A stretch of 64,000 nucleotides of DNA from Nannocystis punicea (lineage in GTDB: Bacteria > Myxococcota_A > Polyangia > Nannocystales > Nannocystaceae): contig NZ_CP114040.1 of NCBI RefSeq assembly GCF_026965555.1, positions 1,674,001 to 1,738,000 of the forward strand, read 5' to 3'. The position numbers and the translations under genes are program-made. This document shows, in pieces, positions 9,384-18,148 of the stretch (its first letter is position 1; every line of letters starts with the position of its first letter). A model generated the notes under the pieces. That model was given only the letters and a program-made list of their open reading frames with translations, was not told the origin of the DNA and searched no databases.

Positions 9384-11411
9384 GTGCGTCCTGAAGACAC
9401 GGACGAGCAGGACCCCGGAGGGGGCGGGTCGGCCGCGTCATGCTGCACCGTTCCAGCGGGTGAGAGTCCCGCCCGGGTAAGCGCCGGAGCGCCCGGTAGC
9501 AGGCCCCAGGTGCGAGGAGAGATCCTCGTGGCCCGAGCGGGGCGTCAAGAGCCTCTACGGAGGGAGCAAGAACGCGGGCCGCAACATCAAGTGAAGCCTG
9601 CAGCCTCGTCAGAGAAACAATGGGGGAGCCGAGCCGATCACTTCGCGGCGAAGGCCACGTCCACCGCGCACGAGTCCGGAATAGAAAGCGCGATGAGTCC
9701 TCCCGGGGTACGGGGCGCAGCACGCGTTCAAGGAGCGATGCGGAACAGGAGAGGCCCGTCTGCACGGTCCGTGTCGGGGCAAGGTGGCTCGTATAAGCCG
9801 AAGGCGAAGTCGAGCGCTGTGCAGCGGGAGTCCGAGGGGGTCGTAGTACCGGCGATGGCGGCGCAGAACAACGCCGCCGGAGGGAAGGGCCCCTGGGGTG
9901 GTCGTGTCGGAGAAGAAGGTAAGCGCGAGGGCATGGCCTGCAGGACAGGTCCCAACAACCCCGCGCGGCGCAGGCCGCGTGACAAAGTGCGAGAACTTCG
10001 ACGCCGACTGTGGGCCGCAGCCAAGCGGCATCCGGGTAGACGCTTCCATGCGCTGTACGACCGCATCTTCAGGCGTGACGTCCTGAAGGAGGCGTGGAAG
10101 CGGGTGAAGAAGAACAGGGGGTCAGCGGGCATCGATGCCCAGACGCTGGCCGAGGTGGAAGAGCTCGGCGTCGATCGCTTCCTCGAAGCGATCGGTGCAG
10201 AGCTCGAGGCGGGGACGTACCGGCCGAGCGCGGTCATGCGGCGGTACATCCCGAAGGCGGACGGGAAGAAGCGGCCGCTGGGGATCCCGACAGTCCGGGA
10301 CCGAGTGGTGCAGATGGCGGCGAAGCTGGTGCTGGAGCCGATATTCGAGGCGGACTTCCTTCCGTGCTCGTACGGCTTCCGGCCGAAGCGCAGCGCGACG
10401 CAGGCGCTCGAGCGACTGCGCGTGTTGGGAGCGCGAGGTGGAAACCATGTGCTCGACGCCGACATCCGCGACTACTTCGGCAGCATCGATCACGAGCGAC
10501 TGATGAAGCTCGTCGAGATGCGGATCTCGGATCGAAGGGTCCTCAAGCTGGTGCGGCAATGGCTCGAAGCCGGCGTGATGGAAGACGGCGAGGTGACGGC
10601 GATGCTCTCGGGGACACCCCAGGGCGGGGTCATCTCACCGCTGCTGTCGAACATCTACCTCGGCGTCCTCGACAAGTTGTGGCAGCGACGGCACGCCCAC
10701 CTGGGCGAGCTCGTGCGCTACTGCGATGACTTCGTGATCCTGTGCAGGACCAGGAAGGCGTGCGAGGAGGCCGAGGTCAGGGTCCGCGAGATCCTGCGTC
10801 GACTTCGACTCGAGCTGCATCCGGAGAAGACGAGGCGCGTCGAGCTGAGCCGGGGACGGCAAGGCTTCGACTTCCTCGGCTGTCACCTGCGTAAGCGCAT
10901 GTCCGGTCTGATCTGGGAGAAGGAACGCCGCAGGGCGTACTTCCTCCAGCGCTGGCCTTCGACGCGCAGCTTGACGCGGGTGCGACAGCGTGTGAAGGAG
11001 CTGACCGGTCGTAACCGCCACGGGGTCAAAGATGTGCGGGTGATCATCCGCGACATCAATCCGGTGCTGCGCGGCTGGGCCAACTACTTCCTCACCGGGA
11101 ACGCCGCCGCGAAGTTCAACCAGATCGACACCTACGTATGGAGTCGACTCCGCGCCTTCATGGTGAAGCGCAAAGGTCGACATCTCCACGCGGGGGAGGC
11201 CAAGGTCTGGACACGCGACTTCTTCCACAACCACGGCCTCCATCGTCTGCGGGGGACCGTGCAGTACCCGGAGGCAGCGTAATGCAACGGCCCGAAAGTC
11301 CACCGGTAAGCCGTGTGCGGGAAATCCGCATGCACGGTTTGAACGGGGGTCCTGCCCTTCCTCCGGGGCAACAGCCGTACTCGGCAAGACCGAAGGAAGG
11401 GTAGGATCTAC
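9384..11411 (+). mobile_element. Group II intron with reverse transcriptase
   Basis: The 5' end reads GTGCGTC at 9384, matching the group II GUGYG consensus, and is followed by ribozyme-like structured sequence up to ~9930. Domain V is visible at 11308-11340: AAGCCGTG opens the stem with the AGC triad at 11309-11311, a GAAA loop sits at 11321-11324, and GCACGGTT closes it. A domain VI-like stem pairs 11347-11361 with ~11393-11408. The 3' end is set at ...ATCTAC (11411) but could be a few nt off. The intron RT lies in domain IV. The element is complete as far as I can see. Confidence 0.85.
9933..11282 (+). CDS. ltrA: Group II intron reverse transcriptase/maturase
   Basis: Reverse transcribes and helps splice the host intron. 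From ATG 9933 (GAGGG just upstream) it encodes 449 residues. RT motifs run in order: KADGKKRPLGIPTVRDRVVQ, then FLPCSYGFRPKRSATQAL, the LDADIRDYFGSIDH box, GTPQGGVISPLLSNIYL, and the catalytic YCDDFVIL (the first variable position is Cys rather than the common Ala). The maturase (X) domain follows, with WANYFLTGNA. The protein ends at GLHRLRGTVQYPEAA with no HNH endonuclease, so mobility would be endonuclease-independent. The frame is open further 5', and ATG 9855 is an alternative start. Confidence 0.92.
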   Translation: MACRTGPNNPARRRPRDKVRELRRRLWAAAKRHPGRRFHALYDRIFRRDVLKEAWKRVKKNRGSAGIDAQTLAEVEELGVDRFLEAIGAELEAGTYRPSAVMRRYIPKADGKKRPLGIPTVRDRVVQMAAKLVLEPIFEADFLPCSYGFRPKRSATQALERLRVLGARGGNHVLDADIRDYFGSIDHERLMKLVEMRISDRRVLKLVRQWLEAGVMEDGEVTAMLSGTPQGGVISPLLSNIYLGVLDKLWQRRHAHLGELVRYCDDFVILCRTRKACEEAEVRVREILRRLRLELHPEKTRRVELSRGRQGFDFLGCHLRKRMSGLIWEKERRRAYFLQRWPSTRSLTRVRQRVKELTGRNRHGVKDVRVIIRDINPVLRGWANYFLTGNAAAKFNQIDTYVWSRLRAFMVKRKGRHLHAGEAKVWTRDFFHNHGLHRLRGTVQYPEAA

Positions 11412-11413
11412 CA

Positions 11414-11965
11414 GTGCGGGTCCAGAAGGCGCTCATGACGATGGCGATCGTTGCGGCGTGCAACGATCGCTCCGCGGAGCTCACGGAAACCTCGGCGGCG
11501 GCGAACGACGACGATTGCGCGATGTGTGGGCCGGATGAGTGGTGCGACTGGTCCGACGACCGCTGCGGCGAGGGGGTCGGGCGCGGGACGTGCCGGCCGC
11601 GGCCGCCGCCTTGCAACCTGGTTCTGCGGTACACCTGCGCGTGCGACGGGAAGGTGTACGGCAACGAATGCGCCGCGCAGCAGCACGGGGTCGACGTCGC
11701 GGCCGGCGGCGGCTGCGAGGTGCCGAAATGGCTGCGCCCGTGCGGGTACAATTACTGCGAGGCGGAGCCGGTGGGGTATTGCGCTGAGATGCTGCCCGCG
11801 GCCCGAGGGGAGGCGAGCACGTTCAAGTGCGAGAGGTTCCCATGGAACTGCGCCGCGCACGACTGCAGCTGCATCGAGGGCCTCCCGTGCGCCCAGCCGT
11901 GCTTGCCGGCCGAGGACGGCTGCTTCGAGCTCACCTGTCCCCCCGTAGCGCCGTCGACGACCTGA
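11414..11965 (+). CDS. Kazal-domain lipoprotein
   Basis: A 183-residue lipoprotein with start GTG 11414 immediately after the intron end and a short signal peptide (VRVQKALMTMAIVAACN, lipobox VAAC). Residues ~60-98 form a Kazal-type inhibitor domain: CNLVLRYTCACDGKVYGNEC then GVDVAAGGGC. Kazal domains inhibit serine proteases. The remainder is Cys-rich with several spaced pairs, so it is probably disulfide-stabilised outside the cell. The intron separates the gene from the nearest promoter-like sequence, so its expression may depend on splicing. Confidence 0.75.
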   Translation: MRVQKALMTMAIVAACNDRSAELTETSAAANDDDCAMCGPDEWCDWSDDRCGEGVGRGTCRPRPPPCNLVLRYTCACDGKVYGNECAAQQHGVDVAAGGGCEVPKWLRPCGYNYCEAEPVGYCAEMLPAARGEASTFKCERFPWNCAAHDCSCIEGLPCAQPCLPAEDGCFELTCPPVAPSTT

Positions 11966-12138
11966 TCGTGGGCGTGAGCATCGGCGATTCGGGGCCTGAA
12001 GGATCCGCGGCCGCCGCCCGGACGCGGTCGCGGCTTTGTGCCCTTCGACATCGCATGATCGTGCAGAGGGGCGACGCTCACAGTGTCTCGCTGGCGCAGA
12101 CGGGCGTGGCCGGGCGGTGCGCGAGCCCGGCCGAGTGG

Positions 12139-14592
12139 TTACGTCCACGAGCGGGAGATCGCCGCGCCGGTGACCTTGCCGGTGCGCGCGTCGATACCTG
12201 CCTGAATGAACAGGCCGTCGACGCTCTCGCTCTCGGGGTACTCGTAGAAGTACATGCCGGTGCTCTGGGTCCACAGGATCGGGGCGACGCGCAGCAGCTG
12301 CGAGCCCTTGATCTCGAGCGGGAAGTCGTCCTCGCCGCGCTGGGCGTAGACGCGGGCCCAGCCGTCGGTGGTCCACAGGTAGTACCAGGAGTAGTCGCGG
12401 CCGGGCAGCGTGAAGTCGATGAACGCCTCGGCGCGCTCGTCGATCGGGAAGCCCTGCTTGTGCATGAAGCCGCTGATGAACGACGAGGTCTCGAGGTACC
12501 GCAGCAGCGTCGCGTGCAGCGAGTCGTCGACGAGCTGCAGCTCGAAGAAGTCGAAGTCGGGGTCGCCCTCGTCGCTCGGGTTGCGCACCCGGAAGCCGTG
12601 GGCCTGCAGCGCGCGCACGAACTCGGCGAACGACTTCACCTTCGAATGGAACAGCGGCAGCACGGCGTCGGCGCGCACGAACTCGCCCTCGGGATACTTG
12701 GCGCGGGCCTTCTGCGGCGGGGCCGCCTTGCCGTGCACGATCAGGTCGACGGGCGCCGTCATCTCGTTGGCGACGCTCTTGGCCCCGAGCGCGTACAGCA
12801 GCGAGCGGTACATGTCGTAGTCGTCGACGTCGGCGAGGTACACGCTCTTGTCGGCGACGAAGTCGGCGACCGCGGAGGTGTGGCGAGTGGGGTCGAAATG
12901 CAGACGGGTCGGGTGCTGCTGGACGGGCAACATCGGCCTGGCGGGGGTCTCCGCCTGCGCCTCGGGTTGCTCCCACGGCACCACGATCGCGGGCGCGATT
13001 TCCCGCGCGAGTGCGGTGAGCTGCTCGCGGATCGGCAGCTTGAGCCGCTCGATCGACGATTCGATGCGAAGGTCGGCCAGCGTGCCGCGCGGTAGCCGGG
13101 CGAGCGCCTCCACGAGCGTCTCGCCCCAGCGCGCCGGCTCGCGCCACAGATGCTCGACGTGATCGCGCGCGACTGCCGAGCGGAAAGGTCCAGCGTCGCG
13201 CTCCCGCGTCAGCCGGATCGTCCAGCCAATTCCAGATCCGGATCCGGCGAGCTCGCCCCCGTCGCCGGCGATGATGTCGAGGACACGCGGACCGCGACGA
13301 CTCGCGACCGCGGCGATCTCGTCGGCCTGGACATTGCAGAGCGCGATGCGATCGAGCCGCTCGATCACTGGCGCACCGCGCAGCCATGCCGCCAGCGCCG
13401 GCAGCGACCGGTAATGATCGACGTCGATCGCCAGCGTGCGCAGCCCCGGCAGGTTCGTGCCGCGCGCGAGCGGTCCGTCGATCGCAACGTCGGTATCGCC
13501 GGTCCAGTACAGCCGCAGCTCGGTCAGCGCGCGGGGGCGGTCGACGAGCAGCTCGAGCGTCGCGGCGTCGGCGAGCAACCCGACGGTGCGCACGCCGGCA
13601 AGCCGGGGATCGTCGAGGAGCGCGAGCAGCTCATCGCCGTCTTGGTACTCCTCCAGCGTGCGCACGAATCGCCACGCCGGCTCGTCGAGCGCGTCGGGGA
13701 GCTCGTCGAAACCGTGGTGGCCGAACATGCCCCCTGCGAAGAACCCGTCGACGAACTCCATGCTGCGAAACCAGCGGTCGATCGGGTCCGACCACGCCAT
13801 GCGGTGCACGCGAAGCAGCTCGCGCTCGGCGAGATCCGCGGCGTAGGTGGCCGGCCAGTCGGCGCCGCGGGCGAGCTGGAGCGCGATCAGCTGGCCGCGT
13901 GGATCGCCGCGCCCGGTGAGCCAGTCGCCGTACACGCGCTTCAGGCCGGGATCGAGCGGATCCGCGAGCAACGCGGCGAACAGCTGCGCGCGGCGTTCGG
14001 CGGCTCGCCTTGCCTCGTCGATCTGCGCGGCGTAGCGAGCCTCGATCGCGGCGATGTCTGCGACCTCGTTCGGCGCCGGCTCATGCACCTCGCGCCTCTC
14101 GAGCTCTGCGAGCGTCGCCTCGAAGTACCGGGTGCCATGGCGCGCCACCAGCGCTCGCAGATCGGGGATCGCCCGGACGTCGCCGAGAGCGGCGAGCCGG
14201 CGCGTGGCCTTCGACGCCACGGCGTTGTCCGCCGTCGGATCGGCGAGGAGGAACCGGGTGATCGGAGCGACGAGCCGCGGATCGTCGGGCCGGCTGCTCG
14301 TCGCGCGGAGCCACAGGTTCGCGAGATGCGTGCTCTTGCACGGCCACGGCCGTGCGAGGAATCGCCCGAGATCGACCGGATCGCCGGGCGCGAGCGCCTC
14401 GAACGCCTCGACGTAGGCGATGTCGGTCTTGCCCTCGATCGGCGGGGCGGCGGCGACCAGCGCGTCCGACACGTGCTGGATCAGCTCCGCGATCCGCGGC
14501 AGTCGCAGCGTGCGCCACGCCTCGAGCAGATGGGCGAGCCCGGTAGGAGGATCGGCGCGGTCGAACGCAGCTCGTGCTTGCTCGATGGACAT
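12139..14592 (-). CDS. TIGR02996-domain large protein
   Basis: An 817-residue cytoplasmic protein; ATG 14592 is preferred over GTG 14601, with a G-run just before it. The N-terminal ~200 residues are helical and HEAT-like. Around residues 205-240 the stretch LFAALLADPLDPGLKRVYGD followed by WLTGRGDPRGQLIALQ matches the TIGR02996 repeat-companion domain, typical of myxobacteria and planctomycetes. A leucine-rich-repeat-like region follows (LTELRLYWTGD, LPGLRTLAIDVDHY). The last ~250 residues are a separate globular domain rich in Tyr/Phe. The function is unknown. Confidence 0.7.
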   Translation of the reverse strand: MSIEQARAAFDRADPPTGLAHLLEAWRTLRLPRIAELIQHVSDALVAAAPPIEGKTDIAYVEAFEALAPGDPVDLGRFLARPWPCKSTHLANLWLRATSSRPDDPRLVAPITRFLLADPTADNAVASKATRRLAALGDVRAIPDLRALVARHGTRYFEATLAELERREVHEPAPNEVADIAAIEARYAAQIDEARRAAERRAQLFAALLADPLDPGLKRVYGDWLTGRGDPRGQLIALQLARGADWPATYAADLAERELLRVHRMAWSDPIDRWFRSMEFVDGFFAGGMFGHHGFDELPDALDEPAWRFVRTLEEYQDGDELLALLDDPRLAGVRTVGLLADAATLELLVDRPRALTELRLYWTGDTDVAIDGPLARGTNLPGLRTLAIDVDHYRSLPALAAWLRGAPVIERLDRIALCNVQADEIAAVASRRGPRVLDIIAGDGGELAGSGSGIGWTIRLTRERDAGPFRSAVARDHVEHLWREPARWGETLVEALARLPRGTLADLRIESSIERLKLPIREQLTALAREIAPAIVVPWEQPEAQAETPARPMLPVQQHPTRLHFDPTRHTSAVADFVADKSVYLADVDDYDMYRSLLYALGAKSVANEMTAPVDLIVHGKAAPPQKARAKYPEGEFVRADAVLPLFHSKVKSFAEFVRALQAHGFRVRNPSDEGDPDFDFFELQLVDDSLHATLLRYLETSSFISGFMHKQGFPIDERAEAFIDFTLPGRDYSWYYLWTTDGWARVYAQRGEDDFPLEIKGSQLLRVAPILWTQSTGMYFYEYPESESVDGLFIQAGIDARTGKVTGAAISRSWT

Positions 14593-14601
14593 CGCCCCCA
14601 C

Positions 14602-14971
14602 TGTAACCCGTCATGACCTCTTCAAGCCCGGCACGTCGAGAGTTTTTCCGCCAGCGATCTCGAGGAGCTCCGCCATGGTCGCGGCACCCTACGGACCCGC
14701 GTCCACGCGTTCAAGAAGCGGTGGATCGCATCGGGTGATCGCGTCACCCCGAGCAACCTCGACGAGGTTCTCGGCGTTCAAGCGTTTCAGGGCGGGAATT
14801 TCCGCAATGGGTCGCGGGTCGGAGCCGCTGATGGTCCACGGATTGGGGGGATGCTCGCCCTTGAATTGGACGGCAGGGGGCACGTCGGCGACCGGGTCCC
14901 GTGAATCCATGCACCGGCATGTATGGGCAGTATCCCCGGTGGATGGCCCCTGTCCAGAGCCCGCCTCACAG
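14602..14971. other. Intergenic stretch, possible short relic
   Basis: No convincing gene. A 73-codon frame on the minus strand (14689-14910, MDSRDPVADVPPAVQFKGEH...) reads somewhat like protein but has no neighbour support and no recognised family. It may be a remnant. Confidence 0.3.
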
Positions 14972-15607
14972 TCAGTTCATGGATCGAATGACCAGGAACA
15001 GCGGTCCCCCGTCCTCGTCCTTTGAGGAGGGCAGGTCCTTGAAGAAGGCTCGCAGTCGCGTGAGTTCGGCGAGCCAGTCGGGCCGACGACCGATGTCCAG
15101 CGAGCTTCCGGCCACCGAACCGGGGGACTCTCCCCAGCGGGCCGCGAGCGCGCGGAGCGCGGCCTCGTCGAGCGCCAGGAGCTTCTGAGACACGTCGTCC
15201 GGCCACACCGCCACGTATGCGTAATCGAGGGTGCTGAACAACGCTCGCTGCGCGTCCGACAGCTTGTTCGGCGCCGGCAGCAGCCGAGCTCGGCAAGCTT
15301 CTTCGTCTTTGTCCCCGCCTTCGTCTTCGTCTTCGTCTTCGTCTTCCTTGTCCCCGCCTTCGTAGAATTTGTCGAAAGGCGGCGGCTCGCCCCGCACCAA
15401 GGCGACGAGCGTCGCTAACTCGGTGTCCTGGAGGCTGGACTCCCACCGTAGAAACGGCAAGAGCTCGGGGAACGGGCGCCATTCCTCTTCGTAATCGACG
15501 AACTCGTTGTCACACGCCTCGCACCACGCGACGTAGACATGGCTCGTCTTCTTGAGCACCGATGACCAGCCACGGCGAGCGATGAACAGGGCGGATTCCA
15601 TGGGCAT
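14972..15607 (-). CDS. Hypothetical protein with acidic repeat
   Basis: A 211-residue cytoplasmic protein from ATG 15607 (a second ATG lies two codons in). It contains an acidic Asp/Glu/Gly/Lys block at ~82-104 (GGDKEDEDEDEDEGGDKDEE), encoded by a slippage-prone hexanucleotide run on the plus strand at about 15300-15360. The flanking parts are globular, with CEAC near the N-terminus that could be half of a metal site. No family is recognised. Confidence 0.6.
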   Translation of the reverse strand: MPMESALFIARRGWSSVLKKTSHVYVAWCEACDNEFVDYEEEWRPFPELLPFLRWESSLQDTELATLVALVRGEPPPFDKFYEGGDKEDEDEDEDEGGDKDEEACRARLLPAPNKLSDAQRALFSTLDYAYVAVWPDDVSQKLLALDEAALRALAARWGESPGSVAGSSLDIGRRPDWLAELTRLRAFFKDLPSSKDEDGGPLFLVIRSMN

Positions 15608-15701
15608 GGCGGGAAGCTACCATCGAGGACGCCCGGTTGCACAGCCGGCCTCCGACCGATCACGGCGTTCGTTCCCGCGTCCAGCCGGGTGAAACCAGCG
15701 G

Positions 15702-17417
15702 TCAGCCCGGCGGGTCGCACACTGCGCCGCCTTCGATCTGCGCCTGCGTGCGGAAGGTGTTGAGCAATTGCCAGCTCTTCGGTTCGACGGCGGGGATGGT
15801 GCCGTCTTCGCGGACGTTGGTGACGTGATACGTGTGTTGATTCCAGATCCGTCGCGCCTGGATCCACCGGTCCTCGACGTCGCGGATGACCTGGACGGTG
15901 GGCGAGGGCGGGCCCTGCAGGCTTTGGTTGGAGACGACGACGATCTCGGCGGAGCCGTCGTTGTCGACGTCGGCGACCACCGGGAATTCGATGTAGGTGA
16001 GGCTCGTGTGCGGGACCTCGAGCAGCGGGGCGCCGGCGCCGTCGAACACGAACAGGCTGTATTCGTCGGCGTACATGGCCTGGGCGGCGCCGGCGGCGAT
16101 GAAGTCGAAGGCGGTGCCGCCGGCGGCGCCGCTCTGGTCGAGGACGGCGGCCTGCCACTGGATGGCGGCCGGGTTGGTGTCGTAAATGGCGTACTGCGCG
16201 GCGGAGCTGTGCGAGAACTCGGGTAGGTCGTCGCCGTCGAAGTCGTGGATGGCGGCAGGGCGCAGCCAGATGAACACGTGATCGGGGGTGGCGCCGGTGA
16301 GCCGCAGGTCGAGGTGGCCCGGCTTGGTGGTGCCGTCGTGCTCGAGCACGGTGAGGCCATTGCCGGTCGACAGGAGGATCTCCGGCAGGCCGTCCTCGTC
16401 GAGGTCGGCGACGTGCGGCAACGACGAGACCGAGACCGCGTCGTTGGTGTAATAATTGGTGCCGTCGTGACGGTAGGCGCTATGGCCCCAGATGACCTCG
16501 AGGAAGCCGTCGTCGTCGAGGTCGGCCGCGACAGGAGTGGCGTAGCCCCATGCGCCGTCGAGGACGCTCCACAGCACCTCGCCGGTGGCGCTGAGGACGG
16601 AGTCGGAGAAGAGGATCTCGGGGCTGCCGTCGGCGTTCAGGTCGGCGATGGCGACGGCGCCGCGGATGGCGGCGCCGCTGACCGGTGCGGAGGTCCACTT
16701 GGGGGTGCCGTCGTGCTCGTAGGCGCGGACGACGTCGCCGTGGGCGAATACGAGGAGCTCGGGGACGCCGTCGTTGTCGATGTCGCCCAGCGCGGGGCTC
16801 GAATAGCCGTAGACGGGGTCGGGGATGGTGTAATGGAGGGCCCCGGTGGCGCCGTCGAGGACGTAGACGTGACCGGTGTCGGGCTCGACGCCGTCGCCCG
16901 GGCCGGCGACGACGACCACGTCGGGGATGTCGCACAGATCGATCTCGCCGTCGCCGTTGTCGTCGGTGAGGTTGGCGACCAGCGGCGAGACGCCGCTGAA
17001 CACGTCCTCGCCGACGCCCGGCCAGCTCCACTGGACCTCGGGACTGAAGGCGTCGGGCGGGGCCTTGGTGCGGCAATTGCCGGCGTCGCCGTCGACCGCG
17101 ACCTTGCACAGGTTCGGCGCGCCGGTGGTGCCGCTGTCGGTGTCGTCGCCGTTGCCGACGTCGAACTGCACGCTGCCGGTGGCGGTCACGCTGGCGCCCT
17201 CGCTGCCGCTCGCGCTGGTCGAGGTGGTGGGCGCGGTGGTCGGCTCCGGGGTCGTGGAGCCGCCGGTGGTGGTCGAGGTGCCGGTGGTCGGGGCGCCGAC
17301 GGTCGGCGAGGTCTGGCCCTGCGGCCGCCCCTCGTCGCCGCAACCGGCCTGCTGCGCGGCCGCGAGGGCCAGCGAGACGAGCCACATACCGCGAGAGTTC
17401 GCCCGATCGTTGCGCAT
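15702..17417 (-). CDS. FG-GAP/VCBS repeat lipoprotein
   Basis: A 571-residue secreted protein. It has a signal peptide ending in QQAGC, then a ~60-residue Thr/Ser/Gly/Pro linker, then about seven FG-GAP/VCBS-like units with calcium-loop motifs such as LTDDNGDGEIDLCDIPDV, LGDIDNDGVPELLV, IADLNADGSPEILF and LDDDGFLEVIWG. The fold should be an integrin-alpha-like beta-propeller at the cell surface. Comparable lipoproteins are numerous in Nannocystis-type genomes; their ligands are unknown. A GGGGAACGA stretch lies before the ATG. It appears monocistronic. Confidence 0.85.
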   Translation of the reverse strand: MRNDRANSRGMWLVSLALAAAQQAGCGDEGRPQGQTSPTVGAPTTGTSTTTGGSTTPEPTTAPTTSTSASGSEGASVTATGSVQFDVGNGDDTDSGTTGAPNLCKVAVDGDAGNCRTKAPPDAFSPEVQWSWPGVGEDVFSGVSPLVANLTDDNGDGEIDLCDIPDVVVVAGPGDGVEPDTGHVYVLDGATGALHYTIPDPVYGYSSPALGDIDNDGVPELLVFAHGDVVRAYEHDGTPKWTSAPVSGAAIRGAVAIADLNADGSPEILFSDSVLSATGEVLWSVLDGAWGYATPVAADLDDDGFLEVIWGHSAYRHDGTNYYTNDAVSVSSLPHVADLDEDGLPEILLSTGNGLTVLEHDGTTKPGHLDLRLTGATPDHVFIWLRPAAIHDFDGDDLPEFSHSSAAQYAIYDTNPAAIQWQAAVLDQSGAAGGTAFDFIAAGAAQAMYADEYSLFVFDGAGAPLLEVPHTSLTYIEFPVVADVDNDGSAEIVVVSNQSLQGPPSPTVQVIRDVEDRWIQARRIWNQHTYHVTNVREDGTIPAVEPKSWQLLNTFRTQAQIEGGAVCDPPG

Positions 17418-18148
17418 GCGCTTCGTTCCCCGGGGGCCAGGGTTTCACGCGCCCGGCTCGCCTGGCAAGGGCCATGGGGGCGCGATCTCGGCCGTGCAGG
17501 CCGGTTCATCGCGCCCCGCCCGAGCGCGTCGGCGCGATCCTGTCCCGGTCGACGCGGGTGACTCTGGCGTCGGGATTCGTGAGGCCGAGATGTCCTCCGG
17601 CGGAGCGCGGCTGATGTGCGCCGGTGCGACGGAACGGCGGGCTGATCGCTGTGAGGTGATTGGGCTCACCGCGACGAGCGGGCGCTGATTCGAGGAATTC
17701 GAGGGCGAGAAATCTCGCGACTCCGCCGAGAAGGGAGCTCCTCGGCGCCGCTTCACGCGTCAATGGCTCTGGCGAGAGGACTGGCGACATTCCCCGCAGG
17801 AAAAACCACCATGAGCGGGGCCTGGATTTCTGGTGCTTCGTCGGACGAAAAGCGGGCCGCGTCACCGGGCCAGCCGGCGCTCCCCGGCTTCGAGATCGTG
17901 GCCTGAATCGACGCGTGGCCCAATTCGCGCGCCCGGGTGGCGGTGATCACGGACGATGTTTCGCTGGCGGCGATCGCCGCACTGGTGCCGTGACTTGCGG
18001 TCACCGTCGATCACCCCGCGCATAAAAATTTTAGCAGGCCACGGATATCCGCCGGGGATGCGATACAGAGGTGTGAGGGGCTGGGTATGCACGTACATCG
18101 TCCATCGACATGGCTTGCACCCAGCACATCGAACTAAGGAGAGTAGGC
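17418..18148. other. Non-coding stretch before the multicopper oxidase
   Basis: Over 730 bp I see no supported gene on either strand. The last 130 bp is less GC-rich (AAAAATTTTAG near 18026) and probably holds the promoter of the downstream oxidase. No clear operator is visible. Confidence 0.4.

Noticed and set aside
9933..11282. Retron or diversity-generating reverse transcriptase
   Set aside because: The flanking domain V/VI ribozyme, GUGYG 5' end and maturase domain identify a group II intron RT. There is no msr/msd and no template/variable repeat pair.
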